The position numbers were made by a program, and so were the translations under genes. Below, in pieces: positions 41,037 through 50,815 of a DNA stretch of 64,000 bases. The notes beneath the pieces were generated by a model, which saw nothing but the letters and a program-made list of their open reading frames with translations, was not told the DNA's origin and did not search any database. This DNA comes from Lachnospiraceae bacterium. GTDB taxonomy: Bacteria > Bacillota > Clostridia > Lachnospirales > Lachnospiraceae. Each line of letters begins with the position of its first letter. Positions within the stretch are counted from its first letter, which is position 1. The DNA is taken from contig JAGCUO010000201.1 of NCBI GenBank assembly GCA_017962825.1, positions 1-64,000 of the forward strand, written 5' to 3'.

Positions 41037-43732
41037 TGAGCAGAGTACTTGTCAGAAAAATTTTATTACATATAAGCGTACACCTTTGTGCGTTTATGGC
41101 CTTTATTCTGGCTGCCGATATTTTATTCGGCAGTTATGTTTCGGTTGATTATATCGAGGATACCGAGAAATATATCCTCGATCCTTTTCCTATGTCCGAA
41201 GATGAGCTGGACCGGATCGTAACGGATATTTTTGCACATCAGGCCAGCGATATCATGAGATATACCGCAGCATGCAGGATCCTTCGTGTTTCCAACGGGA
41301 TTGAAGTTAACCGTATGGTCGATATTTCCGATTACTATACCGGTGCATCCAAGATCAAGATCAAATATTCCGTATCCGACCTGATCAATTACGGAAGACG
41401 CGGAGTTTCCTATATTGAAAAAAATTACAGCATTACGGATTTCGTTTACCATTACGGCGATCCCCTCTTTGTTCAGAATTTTGATCTGGATGAGTACGGA
41501 AATCTTTATTTTAAAGGATTTGGAACCGTCAACAAAAACCGTGATACAGAATCCTTTGCTACCGAAGAAGAGGATATCATTTTAGGCGAAGGCGATAAGA
41601 AGATCATGAATGCCATGAACGAGCTTGAGCCTGCGGATCTCATGCATCTTGTCGTTGAATACTGTATCAGACATTATCCCGATGATATCAGTATGACCGT
41701 TTGGGATGACGGAATGGTATATGTTACCGTAAGAGAGCCTAATCTTGAAGGTGATTCCGGGACAAATCTTGAAGATAATGATGTGATCAGAAACTGGGAT
41801 TCGTATTTTGTTGTTATTGACGAGCTTAAATCCGCCGCCACTCTTTTTTCATCCTGTTATGATATCTACCGTGACGGACAGACCCTTTACGATTCCGACA
41901 AGATGAATCTCTTTTATCATATCAAGACTACCGACAGCCTTGGTATTTCCCATGTTTATACCAATGACCAGGAATCCAAGAAATACGATGATACCGAGCT
42001 TACGGATATCTATTCCGGTCATAAACATTATCTGATCTGTTATTATGACGATCTTGAGTATTCCACCCTTTCGGACATAAGCGAGTCCGTAATTACCGAT
42101 GTCATTAAAGCGTTCCCCACGGTATATCCCGATTCCACCTGTGTATGGATGTATCTGGATGATAATTTCTCAAAGGCTGAGGACATTTATTACAATGTCA
42201 GCTACAAATATAATGACGTAAAACAGCTTTCAAGATTGTATGCACTTCTTATAACAGTATTTGCACTTCTGTGGCTCCTTTCATTCTCGTATCTGGTATT
42301 TATCACAGGTGTGGTTGAAAGGGACGGAAGAGAGGAGTATATACTGCTTCCTCAGGACAGAGTATGGATCGAGCTGTTGATACTCCTTACCTATGCATTC
42401 TTTGTGCTGTTCAGGTATTACACGAAATATCTGGGTGATATCCTGGATGATAATCTTTCGGAGTTTTCATCCTTGGGAGATAAGCTCATTAAGGATTCCG
42501 GCATATCCTCTTATGTTGTATTCGGACTTTTCGGATTGTCCGTAAGCCTTGCTCTTTCTTTTATCATCTTCTCCGTTGTAAGAAGAATAAGAGCCGGCGT
42601 CCTTTACGAGTATTCTTTTACCAGAAAGGTAAGACAGCTCTTTGAGTGGTTTGCACTTTCTCTTTCCGGTGGAACGGGGGCTGCGGCGACGGTACTTCTG
42701 CCTTATGTTTTGTTCCTTGGGGCGAATTTCGGTGGAATGTTCCTTATCCTGCATCTGGTAAATTCCAAGGTATACGTATCTGCGATACTCGTGGGCGGAC
42801 TTCTTCTTTTCCTGGATGTTTCCGTGGGAATAACCATGTTCCTGGTCACGGCTGAGAAAAAACAGCTCCTTGACGGAATTGCAAGGATCAGGGGCGGTGA
42901 GACGGATTATAAGATCAATGTTAAGAACCTGAGGGCCGAGAACCGAAATCTTGCGGAGAGCATCAATAATATCGGTGAAGGTATCAAACAGGCCGTTGAT
43001 GATTCCATCGTAGAAGAGCATCTGAGGACCGAGCTTATTACCAACGTTTCCCATGACCTTAAAACGCCTCTTACTTCCATAATCAATTATTCGGATCTAC
43101 TCAAAAGAGAGAATCTGACAGAGGAACAGAAGAAGGAATATCTTAAGGTTATTACGGATAAGTCCATCAAGCTTAAAAAACTCCTTGAGGACCTTTTGGA
43201 AGCATCCAAGCTTTCATCCGGAAAGATCGAGATAATCAAGGCCAGAACCAATCTTACCGAGCTGATAAATCAGGCTCTCGGAGAATATGAAGGCAGATTT
43301 AAGGAAAAGAACCTTGATGTTGTCACCAATGTATTCCCCAGAGTACTTGTATTTGCGGATGCGGCATGTATGTGGAGGGTTCTTGATAACCTCTTTGAAA
43401 ATATCTGCAAATATGCCATGAGCGGAACCAGAGTTTACTTTGAACTCATTGCTTTCAACGGAGAGGTGGAGATCAAGGTTAAGAACGTCTCCAGGGCTAA
43501 ACCCGAATTTCAGGGTTATGAGCTTACCGAGAGATTTATCAGAGGCGACCAGAGCAGATCCGGTGAAGGCTCGGGACTTGGTCTGTTTATAGCCAAGAGC
43601 CTTATTGAGGCCCATAACGGTAAATTTGAGGTTGTTGTTGACGGAGATCAGTTCACGACAATCATTACCATGAAGGAACTCGGATCCGATACTACGGACT
43701 GGGACTACATTTACGGAGACGATTTGTCGTAA
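41036..43732 (+). CDS. Membrane sensor histidine kinase, partner of the upstream regulator
   Basis: This 898-residue kinase has an N-terminal membrane segment (about 8-33), a large extracellular region (about 35-395), then several further membrane segments (about 398-425, 440-460, 490-515, 540-600). A HAMP-like linker leads to HisKA with H673 in NVSHDLKTPL, and an ATPase domain with N-box NLFENICKYA and GEGSGLGL. The long multi-helix sensor suggests detection of an envelope or extracellular signal; the ligand is unknown. The prs promoter lies over its 3' end. Confidence 0.94.
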   Translation: MSRVLVRKILLHISVHLCAFMAFILAADILFGSYVSVDYIEDTEKYILDPFPMSEDELDRIVTDIFAHQASDIMRYTAACRILRVSNGIEVNRMVDISDYYTGASKIKIKYSVSDLINYGRRGVSYIEKNYSITDFVYHYGDPLFVQNFDLDEYGNLYFKGFGTVNKNRDTESFATEEEDIILGEGDKKIMNAMNELEPADLMHLVVEYCIRHYPDDISMTVWDDGMVYVTVREPNLEGDSGTNLEDNDVIRNWDSYFVVIDELKSAATLFSSCYDIYRDGQTLYDSDKMNLFYHIKTTDSLGISHVYTNDQESKKYDDTELTDIYSGHKHYLICYYDDLEYSTLSDISESVITDVIKAFPTVYPDSTCVWMYLDDNFSKAEDIYYNVSYKYNDVKQLSRLYALLITVFALLWLLSFSYLVFITGVVERDGREEYILLPQDRVWIELLILLTYAFFVLFRYYTKYLGDILDDNLSEFSSLGDKLIKDSGISSYVVFGLFGLSVSLALSFIIFSVVRRIRAGVLYEYSFTRKVRQLFEWFALSLSGGTGAAATVLLPYVLFLGANFGGMFLILHLVNSKVYVSAILVGGLLLFLDVSVGITMFLVTAEKKQLLDGIARIRGGETDYKINVKNLRAENRNLAESINNIGEGIKQAVDDSIVEEHLRTELITNVSHDLKTPLTSIINYSDLLKRENLTEEQKKEYLKVITDKSIKLKKLLEDLLEASKLSSGKIEIIKARTNLTELINQALGEYEGRFKEKNLDVVTNVFPRVLVFADAACMWRVLDNLFENICKYAMSGTRVYFELIAFNGEVEIKVKNVSRAKPEFQGYELTERFIRGDQSRSGEGSGLGLFIAKSLIEAHNGKFEVVVDGDQFTTIITMKELGSDTTDWDYIYGDDLS

Positions 43733-43752
43733 TCGGAAAGCGGTGTTATAAT
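43724..43752 (+). promoter_or_regulatory. Promoter of prs with extended -10
   Basis: TTGTCG (43724-43729) and TATAAT (43747-43752) are 17 bp apart, and TG stands one base before the -10. It overlaps the end of the kinase gene. Confidence 0.65.
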
Positions 43753-43790
43753 AAATCGCTTTAAAAAATATACAGGACAGGAAATTATTT

Positions 43791-44981
43791 ATGCCTAATA
43801 TCGTAGAACTTGAAAATTCAATGCCGGTGGGCAAGCTTAAGCTTATCATTCATCCTTCTTTCGGAACCAAGGGAGACAAGATCAATTCCTATCTCGCCCT
43901 TTTCCGTAAGGATATTCATAATGACCTCGTAAAGAACGACCCCGCATTTCAGGGATATCAGATGGATGACTACAGGCTTTCTTTTGAGATTCCCAGATTC
44001 GGTAGCGGGGAAGCTAAATGTAAGCTTAACGAGTCCACCAGAGGTATGGATATTTATATTCTCGTAGATGTATGTAATCATTCCATCACATACAATATGA
44101 ACGGTTACGAGAATCATATGTCTCCCGATGATATTTATCAGGATCTGAAGAGGATCATTGCATCCATAGACGGAAAGGCATCCAGGATCAACGTTATCAT
44201 GCCTTTCATGTATGAAGGAAGACAGCACAGAAGAACCGGAAGAGAATCCATGGACTGCGCTTATATGCTCAAAGAACTTCATGACATGGGTATGTATAAT
44301 TTCATAACTTTCGATGCCCATGATCCCAGAGTTTCAAATTCTATTCCTCTTAACGGATTCGATAATTTCATGCCTCCTTATCAGTTTATCAAGGCTCTTC
44401 TTACCAATGAGGAAGACCTGATCGTGGATGAGGATCATATGGTCGTTATATCTCCGGATGAAGGTGCACTCGACAGAGCTATCTATTTTGCAAACGTTCT
44501 CGGTCTTAACACCGGTACTTTCTATAAGAGAAGGGATTATACCAAGATAGTAAACGGTAAGAATCCGATAGTTGCCCATGAATTCTTAGGTGATAATATC
44601 GACAGCAAGGATGTTGTCATCATCGATGACATGATCTCATCCGGCGGAAGTATGGTAGATACTGCAAGACAGCTTAAAGAGATGAACGCAAGAAGAGTAT
44701 TTATCTGTACCACATTCGGTCTTTTCACCGAAGGCCTTAAGCTGTTCGATGAGGCTTATGAAAAGGGATATTTTGACAGGGTCATAACCACCAATCTTAC
44801 TTATCTGCCTCCCGAAATCTACGATAAGCCTTATTTTATCGAGGCCGATATGTGTAAGTTTATTGCATCCATCATTGATTTTATGAACCATGACGCGTCC
44901 ATGGTCAACGTTATGGATAATACTCAGAAGATGCATGCGGTTCTTGAGAACTACAATGCTCGCAGAAATATTGAACTGTAA
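43791..44981 (+). CDS. prs: Ribose-phosphate pyrophosphokinase
   Basis: This enzyme makes PRPP from ribose 5-phosphate and ATP for nucleotide, His and Trp synthesis. The PRPP loop is VVIIDDMISSGGSMVDTA, with RRTGRESMDCAYMLKELHDMG and TFDAHDPRV as the ATP and flexible-loop parts. It is 396 residues, about 80 longer than the classical enzyme, with added sequence at both ends. This is the long form met in Clostridia, and allosteric behaviour may differ. AGGACAGGA lies upstream. Confidence 0.92.
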   Translation: MPNIVELENSMPVGKLKLIIHPSFGTKGDKINSYLALFRKDIHNDLVKNDPAFQGYQMDDYRLSFEIPRFGSGEAKCKLNESTRGMDIYILVDVCNHSITYNMNGYENHMSPDDIYQDLKRIIASIDGKASRINVIMPFMYEGRQHRRTGRESMDCAYMLKELHDMGMYNFITFDAHDPRVSNSIPLNGFDNFMPPYQFIKALLTNEEDLIVDEDHMVVISPDEGALDRAIYFANVLGLNTGTFYKRRDYTKIVNGKNPIVAHEFLGDNIDSKDVVIIDDMISSGGSMVDTARQLKEMNARRVFICTTFGLFTEGLKLFDEAYEKGYFDRVITTNLTYLPPEIYDKPYFIEADMCKFIASIIDFMNHDASMVNVMDNTQKMHAVLENYNARRNIEL

Positions 44982-44998
44982 ATGTTAGGAGACTCCTT

Positions 44999-46327
44999 TT
45001 GAAAAAGGGTCATATTGTCAAAAGTGTAAATAAAGGTTCCATAGCTGATTCGCTGGGCATTATGCCCGGCGATATTGTAATTAAGATAGACGATAATGAG
45101 ATCGAAGATATCTTCGACTATCAGTTCTTTACCCTCACCGATTATCTTGTTCTTACCGTTTTAAGGGACGGAGAGGAATGGGAATATGAGATTGAAAAGG
45201 GTGATAACGAAGATCTCGGTCTTGTCTTTGAAAACGGTATGATGGGAGATTACAGGAGATGCAGCAATAACTGTATTTTCTGCTTTATCGACCAGATGCC
45301 TCCAGGAATGAGGGATACCCTGTATTTTAAGGACGACGATTCGAGGCTTTCTTTTCTGCAGGGTAATTACATTACTTTGACTAACCTGTCCCAAAAGGAT
45401 CTGGACAGGATCATCCGTTACAACCTTTCTCCCGTAAATGTATCAATACATACCATGAATCCTGAGCTCAGATGTATGATGCTGGGAAACCGCTTTGCCG
45501 GACAATCTCTGGAAAAACTAAAAGTTCTGGCAGAGGCAGGTATCGAGATGAACGGTCAGGTTGTATCCTGTAAGGGTATCAATGATGGTAAAGAACTCAA
45601 ATATACCATCACTGAGCTGATGAAGTATATTCCTTCATTTAAATCTCTTTCCGTTGTACCCGTTGGTCTGTCCAAATACAGGGATGGCCTTTATCCTCTG
45701 GAACCCTATGATGCCGAGACTTCCGCGGAAGTAATAGATATAATAGAGAAGTACCAGAAGATCTGTTATGAAAGGTATGGTATTCATTTTGTACACGCCA
45801 GTGATGAATGGTATCTTGTTGCGGGAAGGGAACTTCCCGAAGCAGAACGTTATGACGGGTATCTCCAGCTGGACAACGGTGTAGGAATGATGAGGTCATT
45901 CTTGGATGAGATAGATGAACAGATCTCCAAAAGGGAAGCGGACGGATCTTTTGTAAAATATAATGTGGATCGTCATTTTACCCTTGTCACCGGAAAACTG
46001 GCATACCCTGTTATTAAATCCACTGCGGACCGGATCATGGAGAGGATGCCTGATCTCAGGATCGATGTGGCTGAGATAAGAAATGACTTTTTCGGGGAGA
46101 GGATTACCGTTTCCGGTCTTCTTACGGGGCAGGATATAATAACTCAGTTAAAGGGAAAAGATTTAGGAAGTGAGATCAAATTACCCGAGAGCGTAGTGAG
46201 GTCCGGAACCGATGTTTTCTTGGATGATTACACGGTTTCACAGGTCTCGGAAACTTTACAAGTACGCGTAGTTACGATAAAATCTAATGGTTACGACTTT
46301 GTTGATTCGTTGATCGGATTGGAATAA
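44999..46327 (+). CDS. DUF512 protein with PDZ and radical-SAM-like Cys motif
   Basis: The 442 residues begin with a PDZ-like domain (HIVKSVNKGSIADSLGIMPGD), followed by CSNNCIFC (C88, C92, C95), a CxxxCxxC iron-sulfur motif, and a TIM-barrel-like part (NVSIHTMNPELRCMMLGN). The C-terminal DUF512 has RNDFFGERITVSGLLTGQDI. The gene is commonly encoded just before der, as here. Its substrate is unknown. The start is TTG 44999, 7 bases after AGGAG; no nearby ATG fits. Confidence 0.9.
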   Translation: MKKGHIVKSVNKGSIADSLGIMPGDIVIKIDDNEIEDIFDYQFFTLTDYLVLTVLRDGEEWEYEIEKGDNEDLGLVFENGMMGDYRRCSNNCIFCFIDQMPPGMRDTLYFKDDDSRLSFLQGNYITLTNLSQKDLDRIIRYNLSPVNVSIHTMNPELRCMMLGNRFAGQSLEKLKVLAEAGIEMNGQVVSCKGINDGKELKYTITELMKYIPSFKSLSVVPVGLSKYRDGLYPLEPYDAETSAEVIDIIEKYQKICYERYGIHFVHASDEWYLVAGRELPEAERYDGYLQLDNGVGMMRSFLDEIDEQISKREADGSFVKYNVDRHFTLVTGKLAYPVIKSTADRIMERMPDLRIDVAEIRNDFFGERITVSGLLTGQDIITQLKGKDLGSEIKLPESVVRSGTDVFLDDYTVSQVSETLQVRVVTIKSNGYDFVDSLIGLE

Positions 46328-46329
46328 AT

Positions 46330-47559
46330 ATGAGCAGACCTATAGTGGCCGTTGTCGGACGTCCCAATGTGGGTAAATCCACACTTTTTAATGCTCTTGC
46401 AGGTGAGAGGATATCCATCGTAAAGGATACTCCCGGTATCACAAGAGACAGGATCTATGCGGATGTCAGCTGGCTTAATTACAATTTTGTATTGATAGAT
46501 ACAGGCGGAATCGAACCGGAATCCAAGGACCTGATCCTTTCATCCATGAGGGAGCAGGCTCAGATTGCCATCGATACCGCTGATGTTATTGTATTTGTAT
46601 GTGATGTTAAAACAGGACTTCAGGATGCGGATGCAGGCGTTGCGTCCATGCTCAGAAAATCCAAGAAGCCTGTTGTTTTGTGTGTAAATAAAGTAGACAA
46701 TTTCGAAAAGCAGCAGGCTGATGTTTTCGAATTCTACAATCTGGGTATAGGTGAGCCTTATCCCGTTTCCGCAGTCGGCATGCTGGGCTTCGGTGAGCTT
46801 CTCGATAAGGTAGTCAGCTATTTTCCTGATGACACCGATGCTCCCGAAGAGGAAGATATCCCTAAGGTAGCGGTTATCGGAAAGCCCAATACAGGCAAGT
46901 CATCACTTATCAATAAACTCCTTGGTGAAAACAGACTTATCGTATCTGATATAGCAGGTACCACCAGAGATGCTGTTGATACGAGAGTTAAATTCGGAGA
47001 AAAAGAATACATCTTTATCGATACTGCCGGACTTCGCAGAAAGAACAAGATAAAGGATGAACTTGAGCATTTTATGATAGTCAGGACCGTAGGCGCGGTT
47101 GAAAGAGCCGACATCGCCGTTCTTGTAATTGATGCCAAGGAAGGTGTTACCGAGCAGGATGCCAAAATAGCCGGGATCGCTCATGACAGGGGAAAGGCGG
47201 TTGTTATCGCCGTTAATAAGTGGGATGCCGTAGAAAAAGACGACAAGACCATTTATAAGTTCACCGAAAATGTAAGAAATATTCTTTCTTTTATGCCTTA
47301 TGCGGAGATCGTTTATATATCCGCACTTACCGGTCAGAGACTGAACAAACTCTTTGAGACCATCGATATAGTCAGAGAAAGTCAGGACAGAAGAGTCGGA
47401 ACGGGTGCTCTGAACGAAATCCTTGCCGAGGCTGTGGCTATGCAGCAGCCCCCCAACGATAAGGGAAGATTCCTTAAGCTTTACTATATTACTCAGGTGG
47501 CCAACAGGCCCCCCACGTTTGTTATATTTGTTAACGACAAAGAGCTTGCTCATTTTTAG
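46330..47559 (+). CDS. der: Ribosome biogenesis GTPase Der, ending early at an in-frame TAG
   Basis: Der (EngA) is a tandem-GTPase for 50S assembly. G domain 1 has GRPNVGKST, DTPGITRD, DTGG and NKVD; G domain 2 has GKPNTGKSS, DIAGTTRD, DTAG and NKWD. A KH-like C-terminal domain follows. The frame stops at TAG 47557-47559 after VFVNDKELAHF, whereas the family continues about 30 residues; that sequence is present in frame downstream. This is the only gene in the window I find ending with TAG. Confidence 0.94.
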   Translation: MSRPIVAVVGRPNVGKSTLFNALAGERISIVKDTPGITRDRIYADVSWLNYNFVLIDTGGIEPESKDLILSSMREQAQIAIDTADVIVFVCDVKTGLQDADAGVASMLRKSKKPVVLCVNKVDNFEKQQADVFEFYNLGIGEPYPVSAVGMLGFGELLDKVVSYFPDDTDAPEEEDIPKVAVIGKPNTGKSSLINKLLGENRLIVSDIAGTTRDAVDTRVKFGEKEYIFIDTAGLRRKNKIKDELEHFMIVRTVGAVERADIAVLVIDAKEGVTEQDAKIAGIAHDRGKAVVIAVNKWDAVEKDDKTIYKFTENVRNILSFMPYAEIVYISALTGQRLNKLFETIDIVRESQDRRVGTGALNEILAEAVAMQQPPNDKGRFLKLYYITQVANRPPTFVIFVNDKELAHF

Positions 47560-47652
47560 TATATCAGATATATCGAAAATCAGGTAAGGGAAACTTTCGG
47601 ATTTAAAGGCACACCTCTCAAGTTTATAGTCAGGGAGAGAAAAGGGGAGTAA
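47560..47652 (+). pseudogene. der: Missing C-terminal 30 codons of der, in frame after TAG
   Basis: Read on from the TAG, the frame gives [11 protein letters not shown], then [19 protein letters not shown] and TAA at 47650-47652. This is the conserved Der end (RYLEN, FGF.GTP, I..R.R). A Ser codon usually stands where the TAG is, so one base change (for example TCG to TAG) explains it. plsY starts 1 base after the TAA, which also supports this as the true gene end. Confidence 0.9.
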
Positions 47653-47653
47653 T

Positions 47654-48334
47654 ATGGCCAGGTTATGGTGTTTTTTGATCGGATATGCATTCGGTCTTAT
47701 CCAGACTGCATTTATCGTCGGCAAGCACAAGGGCATTGATATAAGAAATTACGGAAGCGGAAACGCCGGAACAACCAATGCACTGAGAGTACTTGGCAAG
47801 AAATACGGTCTTATAGTTTTTGCGGGAGATATGCTTAAAGCTATCGCAACATCCCTGATCATCAGGTTCACCTTCGGTTCCATGTATCCCGAGATGAAAT
47901 ATCTCCTGATCCTTTGGGGCGGTGCCGGATGCGTGCTGGCACATGATTTTCCCTTTTATATGCATTTTAAAGGAGGTAAAGGAATCGCGGCAACGGGCGG
48001 AACGGTTCTTTGTTTTCATCCTTCCTTCTTCGTGACGGGACTGTGCTATTTCTTTATTCCCTTTTTTATAACACATTACGTAAGTCTCGGATCCCTTATC
48101 CTTTATGCAGGATTTGTGATCCAGCTTATAGTTTCGGGTCAGTTCCATCCTTTCGGAATATTTGAAGGTATTCCGCAGGCATTTCTTAATGAGATGTACA
48201 TCATCGCTCTTTGTCTTATGGTCCTTGCTTATTGGCAGCATAAAGCCAATATACTGAGACTGGTAAAGGGCGAAGAGAGAAAGACCTATCTCGGTAAAAA
48301 GAGTTCCGAGAATCTTTCCGGAACAAATAAGTAA
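47654..48334 (+). CDS. plsY: Glycerol-3-phosphate acyltransferase PlsY
   Basis: This membrane enzyme transfers the acyl group from acyl-phosphate (made by PlsX) to glycerol 3-phosphate. Five to six membrane segments are seen, with the conserved loops YGSGNAGTTNALRVLGKKYG and FKGGKGIAATGG. The 226 residues are normal. GGGGAG precedes the ATG. gpsA, which makes its glycerol 3-phosphate substrate, follows 21 bp downstream. Confidence 0.94.
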   Translation: MARLWCFLIGYAFGLIQTAFIVGKHKGIDIRNYGSGNAGTTNALRVLGKKYGLIVFAGDMLKAIATSLIIRFTFGSMYPEMKYLLILWGGAGCVLAHDFPFYMHFKGGKGIAATGGTVLCFHPSFFVTGLCYFFIPFFITHYVSLGSLILYAGFVIQLIVSGQFHPFGIFEGIPQAFLNEMYIIALCLMVLAYWQHKANILRLVKGEERKTYLGKKSSENLSGTNK

Positions 48335-48355
48335 AAATTCAGTGAGGTATTTGAT

Positions 48356-49360
48356 ATGGCAAAGGTTTCTGTTCTTGGGGGTGGTACTTGGGCAATAGGA
48401 CTTACTATTCAGCTTGCGTCTGCAGGTCATGATGTGACTGTATGGTCCGCTCTTGAATCCGAGATTGAGATGCTGTCAACCACGCATGCTCATAAGATGC
48501 TCCCCGGAGCTACGATCCCCGAATCCGTCAAATATACTCTCGACGATAAAGAAGCCGTTACTGATAAAGATATTCTCGTAATGGCTGTCGCTAGTTCATT
48601 CACCAGAAAAACAGCAGCAAGGCTCGCTCCCTACATTAAAGACGGTCAGATAATCGTCGATGTAGCCAAAGGAATAGAAGAGGGCACTTTAAAAACTCTT
48701 TCCGAGCAGATCCTTGATGAAATCCCCAAGGCAAGGGTCGCCGCTTTATCCGGTCCTACTCACGCAGAGGAAGTCAGCAGATACATGCCCACAACGATCG
48801 TTGCTTCATCTCCCGATAAGGAAGTAGCAATGTATATCCAGGATGTATTTATGACAGATACGCTCAGAGTTTATACCAGCTCCGATATTAAGGGCGTAGA
48901 ACTGGGAGGATCACTTAAGAACGTTGTAGCTCTTGCAGCCGGTATTGCAGACGGACTCGGCTACGGTGATAATGCCAAAGCAGCACTCATTACCAGAGGA
49001 ATTGCCGAGATATCAAGACTGGGTGTAAAGATGGGATGCAGACCCGAGACCTTCAGTGGTCTGACTGGTATGGGAGATCTTATTGTTACCTGTGCCAGCA
49101 TGCATTCCAGAAACAGAAGGTGCGGTATTCTCCTCGGACAGGGCAAGAGCCTTGAAGAAGCTCAAAAAGAGGTAGGAATGGTTGTTGAAGGAATCTATTC
49201 CGCCAAAGCAGCCATAGAACTCGGTAAGAAATATAATGTTTCACTTCCCATCATCGAGCAGGTCAACCTTATCCTGTTTGAAGGTAAAGATGCAGGCACA
49301 GCCGTTAAGGAATTAATGCTTAGGGAAAAGAAGGATGAAGTATCCGATACTCAGTGGTGA
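48356..49360 (+). CDS. gpsA: NAD(P)-dependent glycerol-3-phosphate dehydrogenase
   Basis: This enzyme reduces dihydroxyacetone phosphate to glycerol 3-phosphate for phospholipids. The N-terminal dinucleotide loop reads LGGGTWAIGL (usually GAGTWG), VDVAKGIEEGTL and ALSGPTHAEEV follow, and the catalytic Lys is in GGSLKNVVALAAG. GLTGMGDLIVTC is the C-terminal signature. The next gene starts 26 bases inside its 3' end, so gpsA is joined to the kinase-like run. Confidence 0.95.
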   Translation: MAKVSVLGGGTWAIGLTIQLASAGHDVTVWSALESEIEMLSTTHAHKMLPGATIPESVKYTLDDKEAVTDKDILVMAVASSFTRKTAARLAPYIKDGQIIVDVAKGIEEGTLKTLSEQILDEIPKARVAALSGPTHAEEVSRYMPTTIVASSPDKEVAMYIQDVFMTDTLRVYTSSDIKGVELGGSLKNVVALAAGIADGLGYGDNAKAALITRGIAEISRLGVKMGCRPETFSGLTGMGDLIVTCASMHSRNRRCGILLGQGKSLEEAQKEVGMVVEGIYSAKAAIELGKKYNVSLPIIEQVNLILFEGKDAGTAVKELMLREKKDEVSDTQW

Positions 49361-50801
49361 TATTTCCGTATACATTATCATACTGTCGGCCTTTTTGTTG
49401 ATTGCGGTTAACCTGTTGATCGCTTCCTGCTATATCTTTGTCAAATATAAGAATAAATACACGGCGAGCCTGTTTAAGGCTCGTGAAGAAGCAAGGCTTG
49501 CCGTGGAAAATAAAAATCTTGTTCTTTCAAATGTATCCCGTCTGATAAGAAACCGAATGATCCGTGTCGTTGGAATGAATGAACTCATTTTCAGGGAAAG
49601 CACGGATGAAATAACGAAGAAAAGAGCTTCCGAGATCAGAAGCTCCGTTGATGATATTCTGGCTCTTATGCAGGGAGTCCAGGATTATTCCCTTCTGGAA
49701 CGAAATCTTTTCGATGTCATGAAAGATGAATTGGATCTCGCGTCCCTTATAATCGATTCCGTCACCATGACTGCCCCTTTGTATAAATTCTATGATCTTG
49801 TTCTTGATCTTTCCGTAGATAAAAACATTCCCAAAAAGATTATAAGCGATTCATATAAACTCAGAAGATGTCTGATATATCTTCTTTCTTTTGCGTGCAA
49901 AAAAACCGATCACGGTTCCGTTAAGCTGTACGTAGAGCCCGGAAAGACAGATGGAGAAAGACATGAGATCTGTTTCTCACTGCATGTGACCGGACTGGAT
50001 ATAAGCATAAGTAAAGTGGATTTTCTTCTTTCCCATGATTCTTCCGTAAATGATCTAATATTTCAGCATAATGATCTTGATCTTCTGGATATATATCTGG
50101 CTTCCAGATATCTGGATATTATCGGCTCGAATCTGGAGATATCCGGTTCCGATAAAGGCTATGCGGATTTTTCCTTTACTCTCCATACAAGGGCATCTGA
50201 TGATGAGGTCATCGGTGATATCCGAAGTGCTTACAAGAGAAGTCAGCTTCGCAGGAATGATTCGGGTATGGGCTTTAAAGCGGCGGATGTCCGTATTCTG
50301 TTTATAGACGAAAAAAGGGTCTCATACGCATATGTCAGAGATCTTCTTGAAGACACCGGAGTTAAAGTTGATCATGCAGCATCACCTTCCGAAGCATCAA
50401 CCAAGTTATCCGGCAATGAGTATGACCTCATACTGTTAAATGATGCCATGAAATGCAGCGATGATGCATTTGTTATTGATAAGATAAGGGGAGGTGAGTT
50501 CGGTATGGCCAATTCCCGTATTCCTTGTATTGCCGTTACTTCCGACATCAAGTATTCCTTATCGGAATCAAAGAGTCATTTAAAATACGAATCTTATATT
50601 CTTAATCCCATAAATCCTGATAATCTTGAAAGGATCCTTATTGAACATCTTCCGGCTACAAAGCTTGAAATAGTATCGGATTACGGTATTTTCCCCGGGA
50701 TACGAAGCATAGATGATATCAGAAAGTATTCCGAAGGATATGAAGAACTGTATGAAAATGCCGTAAATATCTATAAAAGATCAAAGGCATATAAAGAGTA
50801 A
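49335..50801 (+). CDS. Degenerate hybrid histidine-kinase-like protein (no His, no receiver Asp)
   Basis: A membrane segment (about 10-37) leads to a HisKA-like helix, NVSRLIRNRMIRVVGMNEL, in which Arg69 replaces the phosphorylated His. The ATPase region (about 140-285) lacks the usual N-box Asn (YLLSFACKKTD) and glycine boxes. The receiver-like domain (about 318-435) has Asn369 instead of Asp in DLILLND and no conserved Lys (YILNPINP). It can therefore be only a scaffold or sensor. It starts within gpsA and lies 14 bp before the next relay gene. No related named protein is known to me. Confidence 0.8.
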   Translation: MKYPILSGDISVYIIILSAFLLIAVNLLIASCYIFVKYKNKYTASLFKAREEARLAVENKNLVLSNVSRLIRNRMIRVVGMNELIFRESTDEITKKRASEIRSSVDDILALMQGVQDYSLLERNLFDVMKDELDLASLIIDSVTMTAPLYKFYDLVLDLSVDKNIPKKIISDSYKLRRCLIYLLSFACKKTDHGSVKLYVEPGKTDGERHEICFSLHVTGLDISISKVDFLLSHDSSVNDLIFQHNDLDLLDIYLASRYLDIIGSNLEISGSDKGYADFSFTLHTRASDDEVIGDIRSAYKRSQLRRNDSGMGFKAADVRILFIDEKRVSYAYVRDLLEDTGVKVDHAASPSEASTKLSGNEYDLILLNDAMKCSDDAFVIDKIRGGEFGMANSRIPCIAVTSDIKYSLSESKSHLKYESYILNPINPDNLERILIEHLPATKLEIVSDYGIFPGIRSIDDIRKYSEGYEELYENAVNIYKRSKAYKE

Positions 50802-50815
50802 CCTGACACAGGTGC

